NCBI GenBank assembly: GCA_005786775.1
Contig: SYDD01000303.1
Span: 1 to 15,996, forward strand
DNA from: Opitutaceae bacterium
GTDB lineage: Bacteria; Verrucomicrobiota; Verrucomicrobiia; Opitutales; Opitutaceae
DNA length: 15,996 nucleotides
Direction of reading: 5' to 3'
A program made the position numbers and the translations under genes. This document shows, piece after piece, positions 9,724 through 15,996 of this stretch. Numbering within the stretch: the stretch's first letter is position 1; the number at the start of each line of letters is the position of its first letter. The notes under the pieces are model-generated. The model worked only from the letters and a program-made list of their open reading frames with translations. It was not told where the DNA came from and did no database searches.

Positions 9724-10749
9724 TCAGGCGGGGCGGAGCGTGCGGCCGTCGTTCCAGGCGAGCGAGCTTACGAGCGTGGTGCCGGGGATGCGGGGCACGC
9801 CCCGCTCGTTGGTCTCGATCAGGCGCATCAGGATATTGCCCGCGGTGCGGCCCACCTCCTCGGCGAGGACGCGGATGCCGCTCAGCCGGCTGGTCGGCCG
9901 TTCCTGATGGAAAAAGGCCAGCCCGACGTCCCGCGGCGGCTGGAGACTCAGCCGGCGGAGGGCGCCGGGCACCTCGGGTTCCTCGGTCAGGATGACATCG
10001 GGCCGGTACCGCTGCAGCCACGTGGCGAACGGCGCCGGGCCCCAGCGGTCCTCGGGGAGCAGCAGCGGCGGCACGGTCTTCCAGCGGGGATGGTGGAGCC
10101 GCTGGGCCAGGAAGAACCCGAGCCGGCTGTGGCGGGTGCGGATGTCCTGGGGGGCTCGCAGCACGAGGCCCGGGCGGGAATAACCCCGCCGGTCGATCTC
10201 GGCCAGCAGGCGCTCAAGGCCGGCCGCGTGGTCGTCGACGACGCGGTGCAGCACCGGGTCGGCCATCGAATAATCGAGGGTCACGGCCGAGAACTGCGTC
10301 CAGTCGATGTCCATCGGGGGGTTGGCGACGGGGAGCGGGGCGACCACGAGGCCCTGGAAATTCTGCGTCCAGAGGATGCGGCTGAGGCGCCGGCCGCCGA
10401 TCAGCGGCTCAAAGAGCCAGCAGGGCTCGACGAGGTAGCCGCGGGGCCCGCAGGCGGCGGCGACGCCGGCGTAGCAGTCCGAGATGTAACGGCTCCGCCG
10501 CCAGCCGTCCCGCGTGGGGAATGCGGTGAGGAAGGCGATCTTGGCGCGGAGCGTGCCGCCCGGCTTGCGGGCCTGGCGCTGGGACATCAGGGCGGACACC
10601 AGCGGGTCCGGCCGGTAGCCGAGCCCGGCGGCGGTGGCGTGCACGCGGGCGATGGTGGCCGCCGGGAGTCCCGGGTGGCGGCGCAGGGCCAGCGAGACGG
10701 TGGCCTGGGAAAGCCCGGCGGCCCGGGCGATGTCGCGCTGGGTGACCAT
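9724..10749 (-). CDS. LacI-family transcriptional regulator
   Basis: A 341-residue one-component regulator. Residues 2-25 form the LacI helix-turn-helix (TQRDIARAAGLSQATVSLALRR). Next comes GLGYRPDPLVSALMSQRQA, where the hinge helix normally lies, and then a periplasmic-binding-protein-like sensor domain to the C-terminus (IPGTTLVSSLAWNDGRTL). The hinge reads PDPLVSALM rather than the common NxxARxLR form, which suggests a non-standard operator centre. ATG 10749 is chosen because the HTH starts at once and the context CTCCGCGATG matches other starts here; the longer frame would need TTG at 10788 and adds only a proline-rich tail. It probably controls the downstream lyase (16 bases away) and the upstream TonB receptor. 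The ligand is likely a sugar. Confidence 0.93.
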   Translation of the reverse strand: MVTQRDIARAAGLSQATVSLALRRHPGLPAATIARVHATAAGLGYRPDPLVSALMSQRQARKPGGTLRAKIAFLTAFPTRDGWRRSRYISDCYAGVAAACGPRGYLVEPCWLFEPLIGGRRLSRILWTQNFQGLVVAPLPVANPPMDIDWTQFSAVTLDYSMADPVLHRVVDDHAAGLERLLAEIDRRGYSRPGLVLRAPQDIRTRHSRLGFFLAQRLHHPRWKTVPPLLLPEDRWGPAPFATWLQRYRPDVILTEEPEVPGALRRLSLQPPRDVGLAFFHQERPTSRLSGIRVLAEEVGRTAGNILMRLIETNERGVPRIPGTTLVSSLAWNDGRTLRPA

Positions 10750-10808
10750 CGCGGAGGCAGGCTGGGGGGGCGGCGGGCGCGGGGGCAACGGCGAAGACGC
10801 CGCAAACG

Positions 10809-10841
10809 CCGCCGGCGCCCCGGGAAAGGAGGCGCCGGCGG
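10809..10841 (-). terminator. Hairpin between TonB receptor and LacI gene
   Basis: CCGCCGGCGCC (10809-10819) and GGCGCCGGCGG (10831-10841) form a perfect 11-bp stem with an 11-base loop, beginning 19 bases after the receptor stop on the minus strand. Only a short TTT follows it, so it is a strong stem without a proper U-tract. It probably ends or reduces transcription from the highly expressed receptor into the regulator gene. Confidence 0.6.
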
Positions 10842-10860
10842 GAGGAACGGAAAGGCAGCG

Positions 10861-13152
10861 TCAGAACCGGAGTTCCGTCGCGAGGCGGTAGGTGCGTTTC
10901 TCGCCGAAGGTGAAGCCCTCGGAGATGTAATTGCGGTCGAGCAGGTTCCCGAGGTTGAGCCGGACCCCGAGGACGCGGTTCCGCGGGAGGCGGAAGTCCT
11001 TGGCGATGACGGCGAAGAGGACCGTGCCCGCATCGCTGCGGCGCTCGAGGGTGTTCAGGTTCAGGCCGGTATCGAGCCAGACGTCATTCTTGTAGTTGGC
11101 ACCGAAGGTCCAGCGGGTGCCGCCGAGGGGGCCGTCGCCGTCGAGCTTGTAGTTGACCATCAGGTTGGCGGACTGCTCGGGGGCGCGGGGCAGCTCGTAG
11201 CCGATGAGCGCGTTGCGGCCCGGGGGCGCGCCGGTGATGCGGCCGTTGAAGCCGGCGTAGAGCAGCGTGAAGCTGAGCTGGCGGTTCGCTTGGTACCAGG
11301 CCTCGAACTCCACGCCCTTGACCTCCTCGCCGGGGGTCAGGATGCCGTACGTGCGGGGCGGGTTGAAGGAGAAGTCCTGGAACTGGCGGCCGACGTCCTT
11401 GCGCTCCTGGGCGTAGACCACGATCGTCGTCTGCAGGCCGGTGCCGCCCCAGGTCGATTTGAGCCCGCCCTCGATGCCCTCCGCGGTGAGCGGCGCGAGC
11501 GGGGCGAAGTTGATGTCGAAGAGGAACTGCGGCTGGTAGCTTGTGCTGCGGTTGAAGAACAGCATGTGCTGCTTGCGCTGGTCGAGCACCCAGCCGATGC
11601 CGGTCTGCCAGACGGTGGCCTTGCGGTCGTCCGCCTGCCTCGTGGTGGTGTTGACGAGCGTGCTCTTGCCGCGCGCGACGCCGGCGAGGATCTGCAGCCG
11701 GTCATCGAAGGCCGAGAGGACCTCGCTCACGCGGGTGTTGGTCCACTCGCTCTGGAAGCGGTTGGGACCGACCTCGAGGCGCCAGAGGGCGGGATCGAGC
11801 CGGGTGTCGAGCCAGGCGCCGGAAACGCCGTTGAAGGGGCGGAAATCGGCGGCGGTGGGCGGGCGCGTGATGCGTTGCGTGGCGGGGTCGTAGCCGAGGT
11901 TTAGGGTGAAGAGGTTGTCGCGCTGGTTGGTAGCGGCGTTCCAGCCGCGCCAAATGGAGGCGAAGAAGATGTTCTTGTTGTACTCGTAGCCGGCCACGGT
12001 GCGGGTCTTCATCCCGCCGAGGGTCCATTCGCCGAGGAGGTCACCCTTGTAGCCGGTGATGCGGTTGCCGTCGCGGGTGTTGGCGCCGAAGTAGGCCACG
12101 GGCACCGCGCGGAACGGGTCGCCGCCGGTCGGGACGATCTCGTTGCGGTCGCGGGCGTTCTTTGAGTACACGGCCCGGAAGGTGATGTGGTCCGTGAGGC
12201 GGGAGGTGAGATCGGCGGTCCAGTTGGTCTGCTTGTTCTCCGCCTTGGCGTAGGGGCCGAAGAGGCCGCCGCGCGCGGCGCGGCCGAGGCCGCGGCTGTC
12301 CTTGTCCACGTACTCCACCGTGGACCCCGGGGGGCGCCAGACGATCGGCTGGAAGGCGCCGAAGTTGGTGCGCACGTCGAGGTATTCCCACTCGAAGGAG
12401 ACCTCGGTGTTACGCAGCGGGCGGTAGAGCACCGAGGGGTTGTAGGCGATGGCCTTGTTGCGGAAGAAATTGAACTCACGCTCGTTGCTCGTGAACGAGG
12501 CGGGCAGGCGGAAGCCAAGGGTCTTGGGCACGAGGGTGACGTCGACGTCGGCCTGCGCCCGGTAGAAGGCGTAGTTGCCGAAGGCGCCGCCGACGCTGCC
12601 CTTGGCGTCGGCGGTGTTCCGTAGCCGCGGCCGCTTGGTGATGTAGTTGATGATGCCGCCGGCGTCGCTCTGCCCGTAGAGCAGGGAATTCGGCCCCCGG
12701 ATGACCTCGACGCGGTCGATGCCCGTCATGTCGTAAAGGCGCCCGCCGGGAGCGAAGCCGTTGCGGCGGGGGAGCACGGTGAACCCGCGGGAGGCGTACT
12801 GGGTGTTGTTGCCGGTGCCCTCGGAGGTCGTCTGGTTCTGGTTGGCAAGGCCGGGCACGATCTGGCCGAGGCCGTCCGCGTTGAAGATGTTGAGCTCCTT
12901 CATCAGCTCGGCGCTCACCACCTGGATGCCCATCGGCAGCTTGTCGATCGGGCGCGCGACGAGCGTGCCGGCGGTGGCCTCCGCGATGCGGTTGCCGTCG
13001 ATCAGGGCGCTCGAGGAGATGACGAACGGCGAGAGCTCGACGACCTCGTCGGCCGGCGCGGCCGGGGCAGGGGCCCGCTGGGCGCGGGCGAGGGGGGACA
13101 GGAGCAGCGCGGCCGCGAGGGCGAGGCGCGGGGCAGGGAGGGGCATTTTCAT
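10861..13152 (-). CDS. TonB-dependent outer-membrane receptor
   Basis: A 763-residue outer-membrane receptor that would import a ligand using TonB energy. The signal peptide spans about 1-24 (LALAAALLLSPLARA). A VVELSPFVI segment follows at 37-45, the position and type seen in many Opitutaceae receptors and probably the TonB-contact region. The plug domain lies about 55-178, with PMGIQVVS, RGF, IDRVEVIRGPNSLLYG and GGIINYITKRP. The rest is a 22-strand-type barrel, including GYEYN and a closing NLGNLLDRNYISEGF, and ends in Phe (TELRF), as outer-membrane barrels usually do. The plug resembles siderophore-type receptors, but the neighbouring lyase and LacI gene argue for a glycan ligand. ATG 13152 is preferred over the in-frame ATG 13146 because CACCCG precedes it. 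No SusD partner is present. Confidence 0.95.
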   Translation of the reverse strand: MKMPLPAPRLALAAALLLSPLARAQRAPAPAAPADEVVELSPFVISSSALIDGNRIAEATAGTLVARPIDKLPMGIQVVSAELMKELNIFNADGLGQIVPGLANQNQTTSEGTGNNTQYASRGFTVLPRRNGFAPGGRLYDMTGIDRVEVIRGPNSLLYGQSDAGGIINYITKRPRLRNTADAKGSVGGAFGNYAFYRAQADVDVTLVPKTLGFRLPASFTSNEREFNFFRNKAIAYNPSVLYRPLRNTEVSFEWEYLDVRTNFGAFQPIVWRPPGSTVEYVDKDSRGLGRAARGGLFGPYAKAENKQTNWTADLTSRLTDHITFRAVYSKNARDRNEIVPTGGDPFRAVPVAYFGANTRDGNRITGYKGDLLGEWTLGGMKTRTVAGYEYNKNIFFASIWRGWNAATNQRDNLFTLNLGYDPATQRITRPPTAADFRPFNGVSGAWLDTRLDPALWRLEVGPNRFQSEWTNTRVSEVLSAFDDRLQILAGVARGKSTLVNTTTRQADDRKATVWQTGIGWVLDQRKQHMLFFNRSTSYQPQFLFDINFAPLAPLTAEGIEGGLKSTWGGTGLQTTIVVYAQERKDVGRQFQDFSFNPPRTYGILTPGEEVKGVEFEAWYQANRQLSFTLLYAGFNGRITGAPPGRNALIGYELPRAPEQSANLMVNYKLDGDGPLGGTRWTFGANYKNDVWLDTGLNLNTLERRSDAGTVLFAVIAKDFRLPRNRVLGVRLNLGNLLDRNYISEGFTFGEKRTYRLATELRF

Positions 13153-13212
13153 CGGGTGGAAGGGTTGAGTGCCAGCGCCCCAAGCAGGCGCGGCCCCGGG
13201 GCGCCGGGCGAC

Positions 13213-13252
13213 GCCGCATTTACTTATATCGATTAATCAACGGACCCTGGCA
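13213..13252 (-). promoter_or_regulatory. Receptor promoter with candidate LacI-type operator
   Basis: An AT-rich island (about 13218-13240) in otherwise GC-rich DNA, about 70 bases upstream of the receptor start. On the minus strand TATAAG (13228-13223) is a good -10 candidate; a -35 at proper spacing is weak. Two bases upstream lies the perfect palindrome GATTAATC (13231-13238), placed where a bound repressor would block polymerase. The region between promoter and start can fold into a GC-rich stem around 13188-13205. Operator assignment is inference from position and symmetry. Confidence 0.5.
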
Positions 13253-13268
13253 CCCGCCCGGCGAGCCC

Positions 13269-13847
13269 TCAGGGACCACCGGAAAACACGCGGTGGCGTT
13301 CCGCGGGGTCCAGCTCGCGCCACGCTCCTGGAATCAGCGCCCCGAGGGCGAGGTCGCCGATCCGTGCGCGCATCAGACGCAGGGTGGGGTGGCCGACGGC
13401 AGCCGTCATGCGCCGCACTTGGCGGTTGCGGCCCTCGGTCAGCTCCAGCGCGAGCCACCGGTCAGGGATGTTCCGGCGCCGGCGGATCGGCGGATCCCGC
13501 GGCGGCAGGTCGGGCGGCGAATCAAGCCGCCATGCCCGCGCGGGTCGCACGGCCACGCCGTCGAGCTGCACTTCCCCCGCGGCGAGGCGCCGGAGCGCGT
13601 CGTCGTCGGGCACACCCTCCACCTGCACCCAATACTCGCGCCGGTGCCCGCGCCGAGGGTCCAGGAGCTGGTGGTTGAGGCCGGGCTCGTCAGACAAGAG
13701 CAGGAGGCCCTCCGAGTCGGCGTCGAGCCGGCCAAGGGGGTAGACCGCCCGCGGCAGGCCGAAGGCGGCAAGCGTGCCCCAGCGGGAACCGGGTTCGGGG
13801 GTGAACTGCGAGAGCACCCCGTAGGGCTTGTGGAAGGCGAGGAGCAG
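13269..13847 (-). CDS. rluE: RluE-like 23S rRNA pseudouridine synthase, start uncertain
   Basis: Converts a uridine of 23S rRNA to pseudouridine (U2457 in E. coli for RluE). The protein follows the E. coli RluE pattern throughout: HKPYGVLSQFT, GRLDADSEGLLLL with the catalytic Asp (residue 42 from CTG 13847), YWVQVEGVP, IRRRRNIPDRWLALEL, EGRNRQVRRMTAAVGHPTLRL and GAWREL. Oddity: no ATG, GTG or TTG lies in frame between the HKPYG motif and the antisense MDR gene. CTG at 13847 gives a 192-residue protein beginning LLLAFHKPYG, close to where family members begin. The alternatives are a sequencing indel upstream or another unusual start. The TonB receptor follows after 116 bases and the MDR gene is divergent. 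Confidence 0.83.
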   Translation of the reverse strand: MLLAFHKPYGVLSQFTPEPGSRWGTLAAFGLPRAVYPLGRLDADSEGLLLLSDEPGLNHQLLDPRRGHRREYWVQVEGVPDDDALRRLAAGEVQLDGVAVRPARAWRLDSPPDLPPRDPPIRRRRNIPDRWLALELTEGRNRQVRRMTAAVGHPTLRLMRARIGDLALGALIPGAWRELDPAERHRVFSGGP

Positions 13848-13943
13848 TCCGGCGCAATGACGGGGCCCCGTACGTTCGGCGCAACGGCAAACGCGGGCGA
13901 GACGGGGCTTGCTCCGCGGGCCGCCCGCGCGCCAGGTTCGGGC
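13848..13943. promoter_or_regulatory. Divergent intergenic region with 12-bp palindrome
   Basis: The 96 bases between the rluE-like gene and the MDR gene should hold promoters for both directions. I see no clear -35/-10 elements. The only structured element is the perfect palindrome ACGGGGCCCCGT at 13860-13871, close to the rluE end. It has no loop, so a protein-binding site is more plausible than a hairpin. Confidence 0.3.
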
Positions 13944-14933
13944 ATGATCGCGGTGCAATTGCAGGGACCCGGCCAACTGGTGGTCGGCGAGGTGGCGGAC
14001 CCCTTGCCGGCGGCCGGCGAGGTCGTGGTCGAGCTGCGGGCGGCGGCGCTCAACCACCGCGACGTCTGGATCAAGTCGGGCCAGTACGCCGGCCTCCGCT
14101 GGCCGTGCATCCCGGGCTCCGATGGGGCCGGGGTCGTGGTGGCGGCCGCTTCGGACGCGGATCCCGCGTGGCTCGGCCGCGAGGTGATCCTTAACCCCGC
14201 GTTTTTCTGGGGCGACGACGAACGGGCGCAGGGCGCACAGTTCCAGATTTTGGGCCTGCCGCGTGATGGGACGCTGGCTGGGCGGATCGCCGTCCCCGTC
14301 GGGCAGCTGGCCGCCCGGCCCGCGCACCTCTCCTGGGAGGAAGCAGCGGCGCTGCCCCTCGCCGGCCTTACCGCCTTCCGCGCGCTCTTCACCCGGGCCC
14401 GCCTGCGTGCCGGGGAACGCGTGCTCGTCACCGGGATCGGCGGCGGCGTGGCCGCGAGCGCTCTCCAGTTCGCGGTGGCCGCCGGTGCCGAGGTGTGGGT
14501 GACCTCCGGGTCCGCCGCCAAGGTGACGCGCGCCGAGGCGCTCGGGGCGCGGGGCGGGTTCCTCTACACGGACGCCGGATGGCCGGAGGCGGCCCTTAAG
14601 CGAGCCGGGTCCTTTGACGTGGTCGTGGACAGCGCTGGCGGCGAGGGCTTTGCCCGGCTTGCCGACGTTCTTGCCCCCGGCGGCCGGCTGGTCTTCTTCG
14701 GGGCCACGCGCGGGGACGCGGTCCTGCCGGTGCGAAAGGTTTTCTGGAAGCAGCTTTCCCTGCTGGGCTCGACCATGGGTTCCCCCGCCGATTGGCGGGG
14801 CCTGCTGGCGCTGGTCGAACGTCATCGACTCCGTCCTCTCGTGGGCGAGGTGCATCCGCTGGCGGCGGCGGGGGAGGCTTTCGCCCGGATGGAGGCCGGT
14901 GCCCAGTGCGGCAAGATCGTGCTCCGGACCTGA
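13944..14933 (+). CDS. Zinc-free MDR-family quinone/enone oxidoreductase
   Basis: A 329-residue cytoplasmic medium-chain dehydrogenase/reductase. The GroES-like part contains AAALNHRDVWIKSGQY (34-48) and CIPGSDGAG, followed by the nucleotide-binding Rossmann fold. The dinucleotide loop is VLVTGIGGGVAASALQFA (160-177), then DVVVDSAGG (225-233) and LAPGGRLVFFGAT. The catalytic and structural zinc-binding cysteine sets of alcohol dehydrogenases are absent, which places it with the NADPH-dependent quinone/enone reductases; the true substrate is unknown. ATG 13944 directly precedes the canonical first strand (MIAVQLQGPG); its upstream bases TTCGGGC hold no Shine-Dalgarno. The guanylyltransferase gene starts 20 bases after its stop, so the two may share a transcript, although their functions show no obvious link. 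Confidence 0.9.
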   Translation: MIAVQLQGPGQLVVGEVADPLPAAGEVVVELRAAALNHRDVWIKSGQYAGLRWPCIPGSDGAGVVVAAASDADPAWLGREVILNPAFFWGDDERAQGAQFQILGLPRDGTLAGRIAVPVGQLAARPAHLSWEEAAALPLAGLTAFRALFTRARLRAGERVLVTGIGGGVAASALQFAVAAGAEVWVTSGSAAKVTRAEALGARGGFLYTDAGWPEAALKRAGSFDVVVDSAGGEGFARLADVLAPGGRLVFFGATRGDAVLPVRKVFWKQLSLLGSTMGSPADWRGLLALVERHRLRPLVGEVHPLAAAGEAFARMEAGAQCGKIVLRT

Positions 14934-14953
14934 CCATCTTCGAATTACCCGCG

Positions 14954-15996
14954 ATGAATTCCCCCTATTACGCCTGCATCATGGCCGGTGGCAGCGGCGA
15001 GCGGTTCTGGCCGATGAGCCGGGCCCGCACGCCCAAGCACCTCCTGCGCCTCCTCTCGGAACGCACCCTGGTGGAGGAGACGGTTCGCCGCGTCGGCACC
15101 GTCGTGCCGCCGGAGAACCTCTTCGTCCTCACCAATGAAGTGCAGCTGCCCGCGACCCGGGAGGCGCTCGCCGGGCTGGTGCCGCCCGAGCAGATCGTCG
15201 CTGAACCGGCGAAACGGGACACCGCCCCCGCCGCCGCCCTGGCGACGGCGCTGGTGCGGGCCCGCGGCGGAGAGCGGGCCGCGCTCGCCCTGCTGCCGGC
15301 AGACGCGTTTATCGCGGACCGCGCGGCTTTCGGCCGCCAGCTCGCGGCGGCCCTGCCCCGCGCGGCCGCATCGTCCGCCCTCCTGACCATCGCGATCCAG
15401 CCGGACCATCCGGCCACGGGCTTCGGTTACCTTGAGCTGGGCCCGGAGCTGGCGCGCGGCGAGGCGGGCGTGTTCCGGCAGGTCAGTCGCTTCGTCGAGA
15501 AGCCGGACGCCGCCACCGCGGCGGGGTATCTCGCGGGCGGTCGGCACGCGTGGAACGCCGGGATGTTCTTCTGGAGCGTGGGCGCATTCCTCGCGGAGGC
15601 AGACCGGCATGCTCCCGAGCTGGCGGCCTTCGTGCGGGGCTTCCCCGCGGGTGATCACGCCGCCTACCTCACCGAGCGTTTTCCCCGGCTGCCCAAGATC
15701 TCGGTCGACTACGCCATCATGGAGAAGGCGGCCTCGGTCGAAACTCTCCTCGCGTCCTTCGACTGGGATGATGTCGGCCTCTGGACCGCGCTGCCGCGGC
15801 ATCTGGCCAAGGATGCGGCGGGCAACGCGGTGCGCGGCGCCGTTTACACGGCGGGCGCGGAGGGCAACATCGCGGTCAGCAACGGCCGGGCGATCGCCCT
15901 TTGCGGCGTGCGGGACCTGGTCGTGGTCGAAACCCCGGATGCGGTGCTCGTTTGCCACCGCGACGCCGTGCAGGACATCAAGAAGATCGTCCAGCA
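14954..15996 (+). CDS. manC: Mannose-1-phosphate guanylyltransferase, C-terminus off the window
   Basis: Makes GDP-mannose from mannose-1-phosphate and GTP in the cytoplasm for glycan and envelope synthesis. From ATG 14954 the frame stays open for 347 codons to the window edge. Landmarks are the nucleotide-binding loop MAGGSGERFWPMSR (10-23) with TPKHLL, AEPAKRDTAPA (83-93), LLPADAF (113-119), GFGYLELG, the sugar-binding FVEKPD (180-185), WNAGMFFW (200-207), the VDYAIMEKA segment and FDWDDVGLW. The family length for single-domain enzymes is about 350-360, and the last residues DIKKIVQ are typical of the extreme C-terminus, so probably only a few residues are missing. The phosphomannose isomerase domain of fused forms cannot be excluded. 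The leader ends ACCCGCG before ATG without Shine-Dalgarno. It follows the MDR gene by 20 bases. Confidence 0.95.
   Translation, partial: MNSPYYACIMAGGSGERFWPMSRARTPKHLLRLLSERTLVEETVRRVGTVVPPENLFVLTNEVQLPATREALAGLVPPEQIVAEPAKRDTAPAAALATALVRARGGERAALALLPADAFIADRAAFGRQLAAALPRAAASSALLTIAIQPDHPATGFGYLELGPELARGEAGVFRQVSRFVEKPDAATAAGYLAGGRHAWNAGMFFWSVGAFLAEADRHAPELAAFVRGFPAGDHAAYLTERFPRLPKISVDYAIMEKAASVETLLASFDWDDVGLWTALPRHLAKDAAGNAVRGAVYTAGAEGNIAVSNGRAIALCGVRDLVVVETPDAVLVCHRDAVQDIKKIVQ

Noticed and set aside
6963..9995. Plus-strand open frame of about 1010 codons opposite the lyase and LacI genes
   Set aside because: It is antisense to two well-supported genes, has low-complexity Gly/Arg/Ala-rich composition and no recognisable domain. 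Long stop-free antisense frames are expected at this GC content.
10750..10788. Longer LacI start at TTG 10788
   Set aside because: It adds a proline-rich 13-residue tail before an HTH that normally begins within a few residues of the N-terminus.
9469..11904. Plus-strand open frame of about 811 codons opposite LacI and the TonB receptor
   Set aside because: Same pattern: a shadow of the codon usage of the receptor and regulator, with no domain.
13246..13251. -35 element for the receptor promoter at standard spacing from TATAAG
   Set aside because: The hexamer on the minus strand is GCCAGG, too far from TTGACA to claim. TTGATT exists nearby but only 6 bases from TATAAG.
13848..14855. Extension of the rluE-like frame far upstream to an ATG at 14855
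   Set aside because: It would lie antisense over nearly the whole MDR gene and the added sequence resembles no protein. It is open only because of base composition.
14941..14961. GAATT repeated on both sides of the manC start
   Set aside because: Two copies of a 5-base word about 15 bases apart, one inside the coding sequence; too short to be meaningful.

Overview
The window is GC-rich (roughly 70% by eye), densely coding bacterial chromosome with 11 protein genes and no gene-free stretch longer than about 120 bases. The gene families point to Verrucomicrobiota, most likely Opitutaceae. The clues are a PSCyt1/DUF1549/DUF1553 plus DUF1501 pair, a TonB-dependent receptor with the 'VVELSPF' segment after its signal peptide, a heparinase-like protein ending in two 'NLSTRG...FGVxGxLxDP' modules, and an RluE-type pseudouridine synthase. 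The placement is inferred from family recognition, not from a marker gene. I found no tRNA, rRNA, insertion sequence, phage gene or CRISPR array.

Layout, left to right. (1) Positions 3-971, plus strand: the 3' part of glgB, glycogen branching enzyme, cut by the window edge. (2) Positions 6906-988, minus strand: four tightly packed genes, in transcription order a large PSCyt1-DUF1549-DUF1553 cytochrome-like protein, a DUF1501 protein, a xylose-isomerase-like TIM-barrel protein and a single-domain rhodanese. All four carry export signals (Sec, Tat, Tat-like, Sec). (3) Positions 10749-7017, minus strand: a LacI-type regulator followed by a secreted heparinase II/III-like polysaccharide lyase. 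(4) Positions 13152-10861, minus strand: a TonB-dependent outer-membrane receptor behind an AT-rich promoter with a GATTAATC palindrome. (5) Positions 13847-13269, minus strand: an RluE-like pseudouridine synthase with no ordinary start codon. (6) Positions 13944-15996, plus strand: a zinc-free MDR quinone oxidoreductase, then mannose-1-phosphate guanylyltransferase, which runs off the right edge.

How the genes may work together: receptor, regulator and lyase look like a small glycan-uptake locus without SusD. GC-rich hairpins without U-tracts separate it into units: receptor | LacI-lyase | cytochrome operon. The cytochrome operon looks like an exported redox or sugar-modifying module of unknown substrate. 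The flanking glgB, rluE, MDR and manC genes are housekeeping or cell-envelope functions.

The most unusual features are the exported four-gene operon, a start-codon context without Shine-Dalgarno sequences but with CCG or CCGCG directly before ATG at 7 of 9 starts, and the candidate operator in the receptor promoter.
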